From the NCBI GenBank assembly GCA_012719195.1, contig JAAYAV010000406.1, positions 1-10,748 on the forward strand: a DNA stretch of 10,748 bases. The letters run 5' to 3'. Numbering within the stretch: position 1 is the stretch's first letter; each line of letters begins with the position of its first letter. The stretch is from Anaerolineae bacterium. GTDB lineage: Bacteria; Chloroflexota; Anaerolineae; DRVO01. Positions 1-5,455 of the stretch are shown one piece after another. The notes under the pieces were generated by a model that searched no databases, was not told the DNA's origin, and saw only the letters and a program-made list of their open reading frames with translations. The position numbers and the translations under genes are program-made.

Positions 1-716
1 ACGTCGATCACCGTGCCCGGCCCCTGGGGAGTGCTTACGGTGTCGTTGCGCTTGGGCATCGCCGCGCGCATGGTGACGTAGTAGTCATCCTCGTAGGCCA
101 GACAGCAGAGCAGCCTCCCGCAAGCGCCGGAGATCTCCAGCGGGTTGAGGGAGAGGTTCTGGTGCTTGGCCATGCGGATGGAGACCTTGCTGAACTCCTG
201 TAGCCAGTCCCGGCAGCACAGGAGCCTGCCACAGATGCCCTGGTCGCCGACCAGCTTAGCTTCATCGCGGACACCGACCTGGTGCAGGTCGATGCGGGTG
301 CGGAAGATGCGCGCTAGGGACCGGACCAGATCGCGGAAGTCGACGCGACCCTCGGCGGAGAAGTAGAAGAGCAGGCGGCTGCCGTCGTAGTTGTACTCGG
401 CTTTGAGTACCTTCATGGGTAGCTTGTGCTCGCGGATGAGCTCTCGGCAGCGTTGCAGCGCCTCGCCCTCTCTCTCGTACAGCCGCTCCATCTCCAGCAG
501 TTCGCGGTTGCCCACCCGCCGGATTACCGGCTTCAGCGCTCCCACCAACTCCTTGTTGCTCACCTGCTTGGGGCCGGCCACCACCATCCCCACGTCCTGC
601 CCCCGGCTCGTGTCCACGAGGACGTAGTCCCCGCCGGTGAGATCGGGCAGATGCTCGCAGCCGAAGTAGTAGGGTTTGGTATTGGGCCTAAACTGCACGG
701 AGACGATCAGGGGCAT
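1..716 (-). CDS. ricT: RicT/PSP1 family protein (Fe-S Ric complex subunit), C-terminus off window
   Basis: Reading from the ATG at 716 gives 238 codons with no stop before the window edge, so the 3' end is missing. The protein has the PSP1/RicT layout: an N-terminal beta-rich segment (about 1-60), a helical segment rich in Glu/Arg (about 60-100), then the PSP1 core with two CxxxxCC motifs, Cys162/167/168 and Cys199/204/205. In Bacillus RicT the equivalent cysteines take part in binding Fe-S clusters in the RicA-RicF-RicT complex, which affects RNA processing with RNase Y and developmental regulation. The gene lies 6 bp downstream of holB on the same strand, the order also found in Bacillus (holB then yaaT/ricT), which supports both calls. 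The start is supported by AAGGAAG inside the end of holB. RicA and RicF are not in the window, so whether a full Ric complex exists is unknown. Confidence 0.93.
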   Translation of the reverse strand, partial: MPLIVSVQFRPNTKPYYFGCEHLPDLTGGDYVLVDTSRGQDVGMVVAGPKQVSNKELVGALKPVIRRVGNRELLEMERLYEREGEALQRCRELIREHKLPMKVLKAEYNYDGSRLLFYFSAEGRVDFRDLVRSLARIFRTRIDLHQVGVRDEAKLVGDQGICGRLLCCRDWLQEFSKVSIRMAKHQNLSLNPLEISGACGRLLCCLAYEDDYYVTMRAAMPKRNDTVSTPQGPGTVID

Positions 717-722
717 AGGGGG

Positions 723-1703
723 TCAGCTTCCTTTGGAATCAACTAGGTGGGGGAGACGCAGCACCAGCACCGTCAGAGCCAGGCGCAGGTTGGCGTTACG
801 GCGGATCTTCTCATCGATGTCGCCTAGGTGCCCCAAGACTCGGGCCGCCCCGGCGGCATCGATGCCGGTCAGTGCCGGCGGACGCTCTGCGGCGGGCATG
901 AGATAGCCGTCACCGGCGCCGGCCAGGGCCAGCATCTGGTCGTGCCACCACAGCCGCCAGAGCTCCAGGTCGTCCAGTACCGCCTCGCGGCCCCGCTTAC
1001 CCCACTCCTCGGCCCGGCGAATACGCTCGGCGCGGCGGCGGTGAGGCAGGTCGGCGGCCGCTTGCAGGGCCCGCTTTCGCTGCTGCCGGAGCGCGTCATC
1101 CTCCAGCGCCTGCAGGGCCCAACCCGGTCGACCCGCTGACTCGGCAGCCAGCGCGGCCGCTTCGTCCTCGGGCAGGCCCCGCCGGATCAGGTCGGCTCGG
1201 ATCACGGCGGTAGGGACCGGTCGCAGTGTGAGCACCTGGCAGCGAGAGACGATGGTCGGCGCCAGGAGTTCCTTGGCGGTGGCGGTCAGGATGAGGACGG
1301 CGTGGGCAGGCGGTTCTTCCAGCGTCTTGAGCAGGGCGTTCTGGGCCTCGCGAGTGGCGGTGGAGAACTCAGTGAGGATGCGTACCTTATAGCCGCCTTC
1401 CTGGGGGCTGAGAGGCAGGTCCGTCTCCAGCTCTCGCACCTGGTCGATGCTGAATGCGGCTCCGGTCGGGGCGATGACGGCCACGCCCTGGTGGGAGTTG
1501 CGGCCGATGCGGCGGCAGGACGAGCAGCTGCCGCAAGGACGCGCGCCCACGTCTGGGGCCTGGCAGTTGAGCATGGCCGCCAACTCGAGCGCCAGAGCGG
1601 TCTTGCCCACGTGCGGGGGCCCCAGGAACAGGTGTGAGTTGCGTAGGGCGCCGGCCTGAAGCTGTCGCCTCAGATACTCCTTAGCCCAGTCATGGCCGAT
1701 CAG
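723..1703 (-). CDS. holB: DNA polymerase III delta prime subunit (clamp loader), probable CTG start
   Basis: This is the clamp-loader ATPase-fold subunit that helps load the sliding clamp during replication. Counted from the CTG at 1703 it is 326 aa. Visible features are an N-terminal IGHDWA segment typical of delta prime, Walker A GPPHVGKT (28-35), four cysteines spaced for the zinc module (47, 57, 60, 63), the hallmark NALLKTLEEPP (122-132) and the SRC motif (153-155). An in-frame TGA lies five codons upstream of the CTG. No ATG or TTG occurs in frame between that stop and the P-loop, and the first conventional codon, GTG at 1610, would cut through the P-loop. CTG is therefore the best start as the sequence stands, with AGGA seven bases upstream. 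An alternative is a one-base deletion in the C run just before it, because an ATG at 1711 is out of frame by one. holB heads an operon with ricT. Confidence 0.92.
   Translation of the reverse strand: MIGHDWAKEYLRRQLQAGALRNSHLFLGPPHVGKTALALELAAMLNCQAPDVGARPCGSCSSCRRIGRNSHQGVAVIAPTGAAFSIDQVRELETDLPLSPQEGGYKVRILTEFSTATREAQNALLKTLEEPPAHAVLILTATAKELLAPTIVSRCQVLTLRPVPTAVIRADLIRRGLPEDEAAALAAESAGRPGWALQALEDDALRQQRKRALQAAADLPHRRRAERIRRAEEWGKRGREAVLDDLELWRLWWHDQMLALAGAGDGYLMPAAERPPALTGIDAAGAARVLGHLGDIDEKIRRNANLRLALTVLVLRLPHLVDSKGS
727..733 (-). promoter_or_regulatory. Ribosome binding site of ricT
   Basis: AAGGAAG on the minus strand, ten bases before the ATG at 716. It overlaps the last codons of holB, so ricT translation is probably coupled to holB. 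Confidence 0.6.
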
Positions 1704-1710
1704 GGCGTCA

Positions 1711-1714
1711 TCCT
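1711..1714 (-). promoter_or_regulatory. Ribosome binding site supporting the CTG start of holB
   Basis: AGGA on the minus strand, seven bases upstream of the CTG at 1703. The spacing suits initiation at CTG. The overlapping ATG at 1711 has no usable Shine-Dalgarno sequence at normal distance and opens a frame that stops after three codons. Confidence 0.45.
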
Positions 1715-1741
1715 GTCAACGCGGAGTGTCAAGTCGGGACC

Positions 1742-1770
1742 ATTCTAGCACGGGCGGGGCGGCCGGTGAA
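1742..1770 (-). promoter_or_regulatory. Predicted sigma-70 promoter of holB-ricT
   Basis: On the minus strand, TTCACC (1765-1770) and TAGAAT (1742-1747) are separated by 17 bases. Each box matches the consensus at four or five of six positions. Transcription would begin near 1735, leaving a leader of about 30 bases before the CTG at 1703. Confidence 0.5.
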
Positions 1771-1804
1771 AGACGACCCTCCTGCGTGGGCCGGGAGCGG
1801 AGGC

Positions 1805-1833
1805 TTGGCCCGATTTGGGCTCCGGGCTAGAAT
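1805..1833 (+). promoter_or_regulatory. Predicted sigma-70 promoter of the adenosine-kinase-like/metalloenzyme operon
   Basis: TTGGCC (1805-1810), a 17-base spacer and TAGAAT (1828-1833). A start near 1840 leaves about 20 bases of leader including the GAGGAGG ribosome site. An imperfect dyad, GGGCC at 1788-1792 and GGCCC at 1807-1811, overlaps the -35 box. It could be an operator or could simply reflect the high G+C content. Confidence 0.55.
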
Positions 1834-1847
1834 GGCGCCAGTCCAGT

Positions 1848-1854
1848 GAGGAGG
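1848..1854 (+). promoter_or_regulatory. Ribosome binding site deciding the GTG start at 1861
   Basis: GAGGAGG six bases before the GTG at 1861. The in-frame GTG at 1846 overlaps this site and lacks one of its own. The ATG at 1856 is out of frame and stops after two codons. Confidence 0.75.
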
Positions 1855-1860
1855 CATGCG

Positions 1861-2346
1861 GTGAACCTGACTGCCGTGGCTATCGAGAAGCCGGAGGATG
1901 CCAACATCATCCTGGGGCAGAGCCACTTCATCAAGACGGTTGAGGACGTGTACGAGGCCCTGGTGGGCGCCGTGCCGGGCATCAAGTTCGGCCTGGCCTT
2001 CTGCGAGGCCTCGGGCCCCTGTCTCGTCCGCTCCACGGGCACGGACGCCGCCCTCACCGAACTGGCGGTGGAGAACGCTCTGTCTGTCGGTGCCGGTCAC
2101 TTCTTCATCGTGATCCTGGGCCCGGGCGCCTTCCCGGTGAACGTGCTCAACTCCGTCAAGATGGTGCCGGAGGTGTGCCGGGTGTTCTGCGCCACCGCCA
2201 ACCCGGTGCAGGTCCTGATCGCCGAGACGGACCAAGGGCGGGGCGTCGTGGGCGTGGTGGATGGTTCGTCCAGCGCCGGCCGCGAGTCCGACGAGGACGT
2301 GGCCGAGCGGAAGGCACTGCTGCGTCGGTTCGGCTACAAGCAATAG
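1861..2346 (+). CDS. Adenosine-specific kinase family protein (DUF355/PF04008-like)
   Basis: A 161-aa protein starting at GTG. It carries the near-invariant blocks of the family annotated as adenosine-specific kinase: ILGQSHFIKTVED (17-29), PGIKFGLAFCEASGPC (39-54), an ENALSVGAGH block (71-80), PEVCRVFCATANP (103-115) and ETDQGRGVVGVVDG (122-135). The length fits the family, which is small, single-domain and widespread in thermophilic bacteria and archaea. The family name comes from structural and ligand evidence on an archaeal member. The physiological reaction is poorly documented, so nucleoside phosphorylation here is inference. There is no signal peptide, and the protein should be cytoplasmic. 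The gene is first in an operon: the next gene starts 4 bp after its TAG. Confidence 0.92.
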   Translation: MNLTAVAIEKPEDANIILGQSHFIKTVEDVYEALVGAVPGIKFGLAFCEASGPCLVRSTGTDAALTELAVENALSVGAGHFFIVILGPGAFPVNVLNSVKMVPEVCRVFCATANPVQVLIAETDQGRGVVGVVDGSSSAGRESDEDVAERKALLRRFGYKQ

Positions 2347-2350
2347 CCGC

Positions 2351-3253
2351 TTGAGTTCAGTCATTTTCGTCTTCCTGGACGGGTTCGGCCTGGGGCCCGC
2401 CGGCCCGGACAACCCGCTCTCGCAGTACGACTGGCCGCACCTGGGCCGGCTGCTGGGGGCTCGGCCCGTCCTGGGTGAGTGGGTGCGCGCACCGGACAGG
2501 CTGCTTACGCCGCTGGACGCGACCCTCGGCGTGGAAGGCACGCCCCAGTCCGCTACCGGACAGGTGTCGCTGTTCACCGGCCGGAATGCGCCCCGGGAGT
2601 TGGGCTACCACCTGCCCGCTTACCCCAACCGCAGGCTCCGGGCCATGCTGGACGAGGACAACATCCTCAAGCACACGGCGGACGCCTGCCTGAGATCTAC
2701 CTTCGCCAACGCTTACAGCAGCGAGTACTTCCGCTACGCGGAGGCGGGCAAGGTCCGGCACTCCGCCACCACCCTGAGCGTCCTGGCGGCCGGGCAGCCC
2801 TTCCGGATGCTGGAGGACCTGCTTGCCGGGCGGGCGGTGTTCTGGGACATCACGAACGCCGAGCTAAGTTCGCGAGCGGGCTACGAGCACGTGCCCCTGG
2901 TAGCCGCAGAGGTGGCGGGCGAGCGGCTGGCCCGGCTTGCGAGCGACTACCATCTGGTGCTGTTCGAGTGCTTTCAGCCGGACCGGGTGGGGCACCGGCG
3001 CGATCGGGAGGCGGCGGAGTCCTTCCTGAAGGTGCTGGACGGCTTCCTAGGGACCTGCCGAGAAGCGCTGCCGGAGAACGCGAGTCTGGTGGTGTGCAGC
3101 GACCACGGCAACCTGGAGGACCTAGCGGCGGGGGGACACACGCGCAACCCAGTGCCGTTGATCGTGCTGGGCCCGGCGGCGAGGCAGTTTGCCGGGGCCA
3201 CCGACATCACTCAGGTGGCCCCGGCCATCTACCGTTGTCTTGGTGTTGCCTAG
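2351..3253 (+). CDS. Alkaline-phosphatase-superfamily metalloenzyme (phosphoglycerate mutase/phosphopentomutase fold)
   Basis: A 300-aa protein read from TTG at 2351. It starts directly with the beta strand and first metal ligand FVFLDGFG (Asp10). The nucleophile region is TPQSATGQVSLFTG (64-77), with Ser67 or Thr69 as candidate phospho-acceptor. Asp211 and His215 (QPDRVGH), SDHGN (Asp251, His252) and GHTRNPVPLI (His263) supply the remaining expected metal ligands of the superfamily, so the active site looks complete. It is shorter than cofactor-independent phosphoglycerate mutase (about 510 aa) and phosphopentomutase (about 390 aa) because the cap region between the two halves is reduced. 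Substrate cannot be assigned: phosphatase, phosphomutase or phosphodiesterase are all possible. No strong ribosome site precedes the TTG; with only 4 bp after the upstream stop, translational coupling is likely. An upstream ATG at 2261 lies inside the preceding gene and is rejected. Confidence 0.88.
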   Translation: MSSVIFVFLDGFGLGPAGPDNPLSQYDWPHLGRLLGARPVLGEWVRAPDRLLTPLDATLGVEGTPQSATGQVSLFTGRNAPRELGYHLPAYPNRRLRAMLDEDNILKHTADACLRSTFANAYSSEYFRYAEAGKVRHSATTLSVLAAGQPFRMLEDLLAGRAVFWDITNAELSSRAGYEHVPLVAAEVAGERLARLASDYHLVLFECFQPDRVGHRRDREAAESFLKVLDGFLGTCREALPENASLVVCSDHGNLEDLAAGGHTRNPVPLIVLGPAARQFAGATDITQVAPAIYRCLGVA

Positions 3254-3254
3254 C

Positions 3255-4571
3255 TCACTTCTTGTTGGAGCGATCTCCGTCGCGCAGGTCGTGTTGTCCC
3301 CGGCGGACGTTCTGATTCCGGAAGGTCATCTCCTTCAGTTCGTGAGAGCTGAACGCGCGCTTCTCCATCTCCTCCGCCAGCGAATCGAGCTCTGCCGCTA
3401 TGGGCGCCATCTGGGGCGCGACCCTGGCACTGCGCCGCAGGACGTCCCTCGTGTCGCGCAACCTAGCGCCGGCCTGGGCGGCCAGCCCCTGCCGCCGCAG
3501 GTAGGACGCGTCTTGGCGCGCCCGGGCGCCTAGGTGCAGCCCCGCCCAGTGGGCGACCTCGGCGTCGTGCGCCTGGGCCTCCACGGCAGCGGCGTCAGCG
3601 TAGGTGAAGCGTACGGTCTGCCACTCGCCCTGCTGGACGCCGGCCTTGTCGGTCCATGTCACCCGGGCCCGAACCTCGCGATCAGTCTGGACTGCCCCGG
3701 GTGGGAAGGTGGCGCTCACCACCACGTGCCGCTCTTCGCTGGCGGGCAGGTCGCCGATGCGCACGGTCATGGTGTTGGGCGAGGTCTTGTCGAGCCAGTA
3801 GGCGCTCACGAGCGCGATCTCCGTGCCCAGTCCCACCTCCAGTTCGAGCGAGACCTGGGTAGCGGCCGTGTCAAGCAGCGCGCCCAGTTCCCCGGAGAAG
3901 GTGGTGATGATCTCCGCCGCTTGGCGCAGGTGATGGAACTGCCCGCCGCCGGCGACGGCCATCGGCCCCAGCAGACCCTCATCGTAGTCGTCGCCGATGC
4001 CGAACGTGCTGGTCGCGATGCCGGCGCGGCTGTGAACCTGAGCCGCTTCGGTGGCGATCTCCTCCGGGTCGGTCTTGCCCACGTTGGCCAGACCATCGGT
4101 GAGGAGCAGCACCCGCGCCGGCGAGCCCTTGTGCTCGTTGCCGTCGTCGGCGATGGCCTGGGCCCCCGTTAGCCAGCCCTCGTGGAGGGCAGTGGAACCG
4201 CGCGCCTCCACTCCGCCTAGCCGCGCCCGAATCGCCTCTCGCGCCGGCGCCGTCAGGGCTACCGTGGAGGAGAGCACATCTATGCGGTCATCGAACACCA
4301 CCACGGCCGCCTGATCGCGGTCGGTTAGCCGCTCAAGGACCTGCAGCGCGGCCATCTTTGCCGTGTCCAGTTTGCCGCGGCTCATGGAACCGCTCCGGTC
4401 CAGCACCAACGCCAGGCGGATTGGCGGCCGCTGGCTGGCCGCGGGGGAGGCCGGCGCCCGCCGATCGTCCACCTTGAGGTGGAAGTCCAGGTGGCGCTGG
4501 TCGCCGGTGGACAGTATCAGCCTAGCTTCGGGGCTTGCCTTCAGTCGTATCTTCGTCTCGTTAGTCGCCAT
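3255..4571 (-). CDS. VWA domain protein, cytoplasmic, last gene of the MerR-VWA operon
   Basis: A 438-aa protein from ATG at 4571. A short N-terminal beta segment (about 5-35) and a Pro/Ala-rich linker precede a von Willebrand factor A domain (about 50-230). The MIDAS metal site is complete: DRSGS (Asp58, Ser60, Ser62), Thr127 and Asp159 (LLLTDG). A beta-sandwich-like region follows (about 238-325), then a helical tail with many Arg/Glu residues (about 330-425). There is no signal peptide and no membrane segment, so it should act in the cytoplasm, most likely as a metal-dependent protein-binding or scaffold component. The start codon lies within the last codons of the preceding small gene (11-bp overlap), with a purine-rich GAGGAGGGGAG upstream. 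Bacterial VWA proteins often pair with MoxR ATPases, but none is present here. The partner and process are unknown. Its stop is one base from the stop of the opposite-strand metalloenzyme. Confidence 0.93.
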   Translation of the reverse strand: MATNETKIRLKASPEARLILSTGDQRHLDFHLKVDDRRAPASPAASQRPPIRLALVLDRSGSMSRGKLDTAKMAALQVLERLTDRDQAAVVVFDDRIDVLSSTVALTAPAREAIRARLGGVEARGSTALHEGWLTGAQAIADDGNEHKGSPARVLLLTDGLANVGKTDPEEIATEAAQVHSRAGIATSTFGIGDDYDEGLLGPMAVAGGGQFHHLRQAAEIITTFSGELGALLDTAATQVSLELEVGLGTEIALVSAYWLDKTSPNTMTVRIGDLPASEERHVVVSATFPPGAVQTDREVRARVTWTDKAGVQQGEWQTVRFTYADAAAVEAQAHDAEVAHWAGLHLGARARQDASYLRRQGLAAQAGARLRDTRDVLRRSARVAPQMAPIAAELDSLAEEMEKRAFSSHELKEMTFRNQNVRRGQHDLRDGDRSNKK

Positions 4572-4788
4572 TCTGCTGCTCACTCCCCTCCTCGTCCTTC
4601 TTGTGATTGCCGTCCACGGCACTCCAGAAACGAGCGGCCTTAGCTTTCCACTCCTCGTCGCTGATGTCCTCCTCCTCCGCGGCATCGCCGAGCAAGGCGG
4701 TACGGAACCCGGTGATGAAGTCGCGGAACGCTTCCCAGGAGCGGTCGCTGGGCACGTGGCTGTAGACGCGGCGGCTACTGCCGTCCAT
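4561..4788 (-). CDS. Small acidic protein of unknown function between MerR and VWA genes
   Basis: A 75-aa protein from ATG at 4788, just after a full AGGAGGTG ribosome site. That signal and its position inside an operon make it a real gene despite its size. The middle (about 16-34) contains SWEAFRDFITGFRTALLGD, which looks like an amphipathic helix with aromatic residues. It is followed by an acidic patch (38-46, EEEDISDEE), a second Trp-containing helix (about 47-58) and a Lys/Glu/Gln-rich, probably disordered tail. There is no Cys, signal peptide or membrane segment. I do not recognise the family. It overlaps the VWA start by 11 bp, so the two proteins are probably made in proportion and may bind each other. 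The in-frame GTG at 4794 overlaps the ribosome site and is less likely to be the start. Confidence 0.8.
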   Translation of the reverse strand: MDGSSRRVYSHVPSDRSWEAFRDFITGFRTALLGDAAEEEDISDEEWKAKAARFWSAVDGNHKKDEEGSEQQNGD

Positions 4789-4791
4789 GGT

Positions 4792-4799
4792 CACCTCCT
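4792..4799 (-). promoter_or_regulatory. Strong ribosome binding site of the small acidic gene
   Basis: AGGAGGTG on the minus strand, an extended match to the 16S rRNA 3' end, five bases (counted from AGGAGG) before the ATG at 4788. It is the strongest ribosome site I see in this operon and selects 4788 over the GTG at 4794. Confidence 0.8.
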
Positions 4800-4817
4800 C
4801 CGCATTGTGATCCGGGG

Positions 4818-5369
4818 TCAGCGGCGGCGGGTGAGTCTGAGGATTCGCCGGATGAGCGATGCCTCATCGACCTCCGCATCCGATCGGACGTGAAGCTCTA
4901 CCCCTGGTGCCAGTTCCAGACGGCGCCAACTGGTGTTGGCCGGGGACGGAGCGGCGGGAAGCGGGGCGTAGCCGGCGTACTGGTCCGCATCCGGCTGGGC
5001 GACTCTGGCCGAGCGCTGGACGGTAGGGCGTTGTTGGGCCTGGTCCAGCAGGGCGGAGACGAAGTCCCGCGCGGACTGGGGCTTGGCGCTGCGGACGACG
5101 TCGTCATGCGCCTCCTCGCGCCGCAACAGCTCGCGCGCCTCCTCCAGAGTCAGTTGCGATACCTGATCGCGGATGTCGGCCAGCAGAACGCGCCGGTCGG
5201 CTAGCAGGCGGGCGAGCAGGAGCTTTGTCAGGTGCTCCTCGCCATAGGTGGCGTTCTTACCGCGGGCCCCAGCCGGAGGGAGAATGCCCTCGGCGATGTA
5301 GTAGCGGACCGTGCGCACGGGAACGCCGGCCCGCTCCGCTAGTTGATCGATGGTGAGTTCGGTATCCAT
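4818..5369 (-). CDS. MerR-like winged-helix transcriptional regulator with non-standard C-terminus
   Basis: A 183-aa protein. The first 75 residues form a MerR-type DNA-binding domain: helix-turn-helix TIDQLAERAGVPVRTVRYY (6-24), the following EGILPP wing segment and a second helical pair (about 44-72). Helix 75-88 could support dimerisation. A Pro/Ala/Gln-rich linker (about 112-146) leads to a short C-terminal module, 148-183, with a WRRLELAPGVELHVR beta-hairpin-like stretch and a basic helix. I see no metal-binding Cys cluster and no drug-binding domain, so the effector is unknown. It is the first gene of the operon and probably regulates itself and the two downstream genes. The start is fixed by the promoter: the predicted transcription start is at the ATG, and there is no room for an upstream start. 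Confidence 0.9.
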   Translation of the reverse strand: MDTELTIDQLAERAGVPVRTVRYYIAEGILPPAGARGKNATYGEEHLTKLLLARLLADRRVLLADIRDQVSQLTLEEARELLRREEAHDDVVRSAKPQSARDFVSALLDQAQQRPTVQRSARVAQPDADQYAGYAPLPAAPSPANTSWRRLELAPGVELHVRSDAEVDEASLIRRILRLTRRR

Positions 5370-5375
5370 GGCTCT

Positions 5376-5404
5376 AGTATAGCCAGTGCCAGTGGCGCTG
5401 TCAA
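5376..5404 (-). promoter_or_regulatory. Near-consensus sigma-70 promoter of the MerR-VWA operon, predicted leaderless
   Basis: On the minus strand, a perfect TTGACA (5399-5404), a 17-base spacer and TATACT (5376-5381, five of six). Only six bases separate the -10 box from the ATG at 5369, so the transcript should begin at or next to the A of the start codon and carry no ribosome site. The spacer holds a direct repeat of CACTGG in tandem and a GCCA/TGGC inverted pair, a plausible binding site for the MerR-like product. The 17-base spacer is the normal length, unlike the 19-20 bp spacers of classical MerR-activated promoters, so repression is more likely than DNA-twist activation. Confidence 0.75.
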
Positions 5405-5455
5405 TAGGGGCGTGCGGTCAATTCCGTGTGGGCTGTCGGGGCGCAGTGCAGGGGG

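Noticed and set aside
1788..1811. GGGCC/GGCCC dyad as a terminator or riboswitch
   Set aside because: A five-base stem with a 14-base loop upstream of the predicted transcription start. It is too weak for an RNA element and is at most an operator.
1729..2577. 282-aa open frame on the minus strand
   Set aside because: It covers the intergenic promoters and lies antisense to the well-conserved adenosine-specific-kinase family gene. Its translation is low-complexity His/Arg/Gly-rich and shows no recognisable domain.
2479..3315. 278-aa open frame on the plus strand
   Set aside because: Frame-shifted shadow of the metalloenzyme gene. Its product is Arg/Gly/Pro-rich with no motif, while the other frame holds all active-site motifs.
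3534..4172. 212-aa open frame on the plus strand
   Set aside because: Antisense to the VWA domain, which has a complete MIDAS. The antisense frame is a by-product of high G+C codon use.
4572..4685. N-terminal extension of the VWA protein
   Set aside because: It overlaps the small acidic gene in another frame and is Arg/Ser/Thr-rich without similarity to VWA proteins. The ATG at 4571 is better placed.
5370..5455. Possible intrinsic terminator after the transglycosylase gene
   Set aside because: No stable G+C hairpin followed by a U run is visible on the minus strand, so read-through into the MerR operon is possible.
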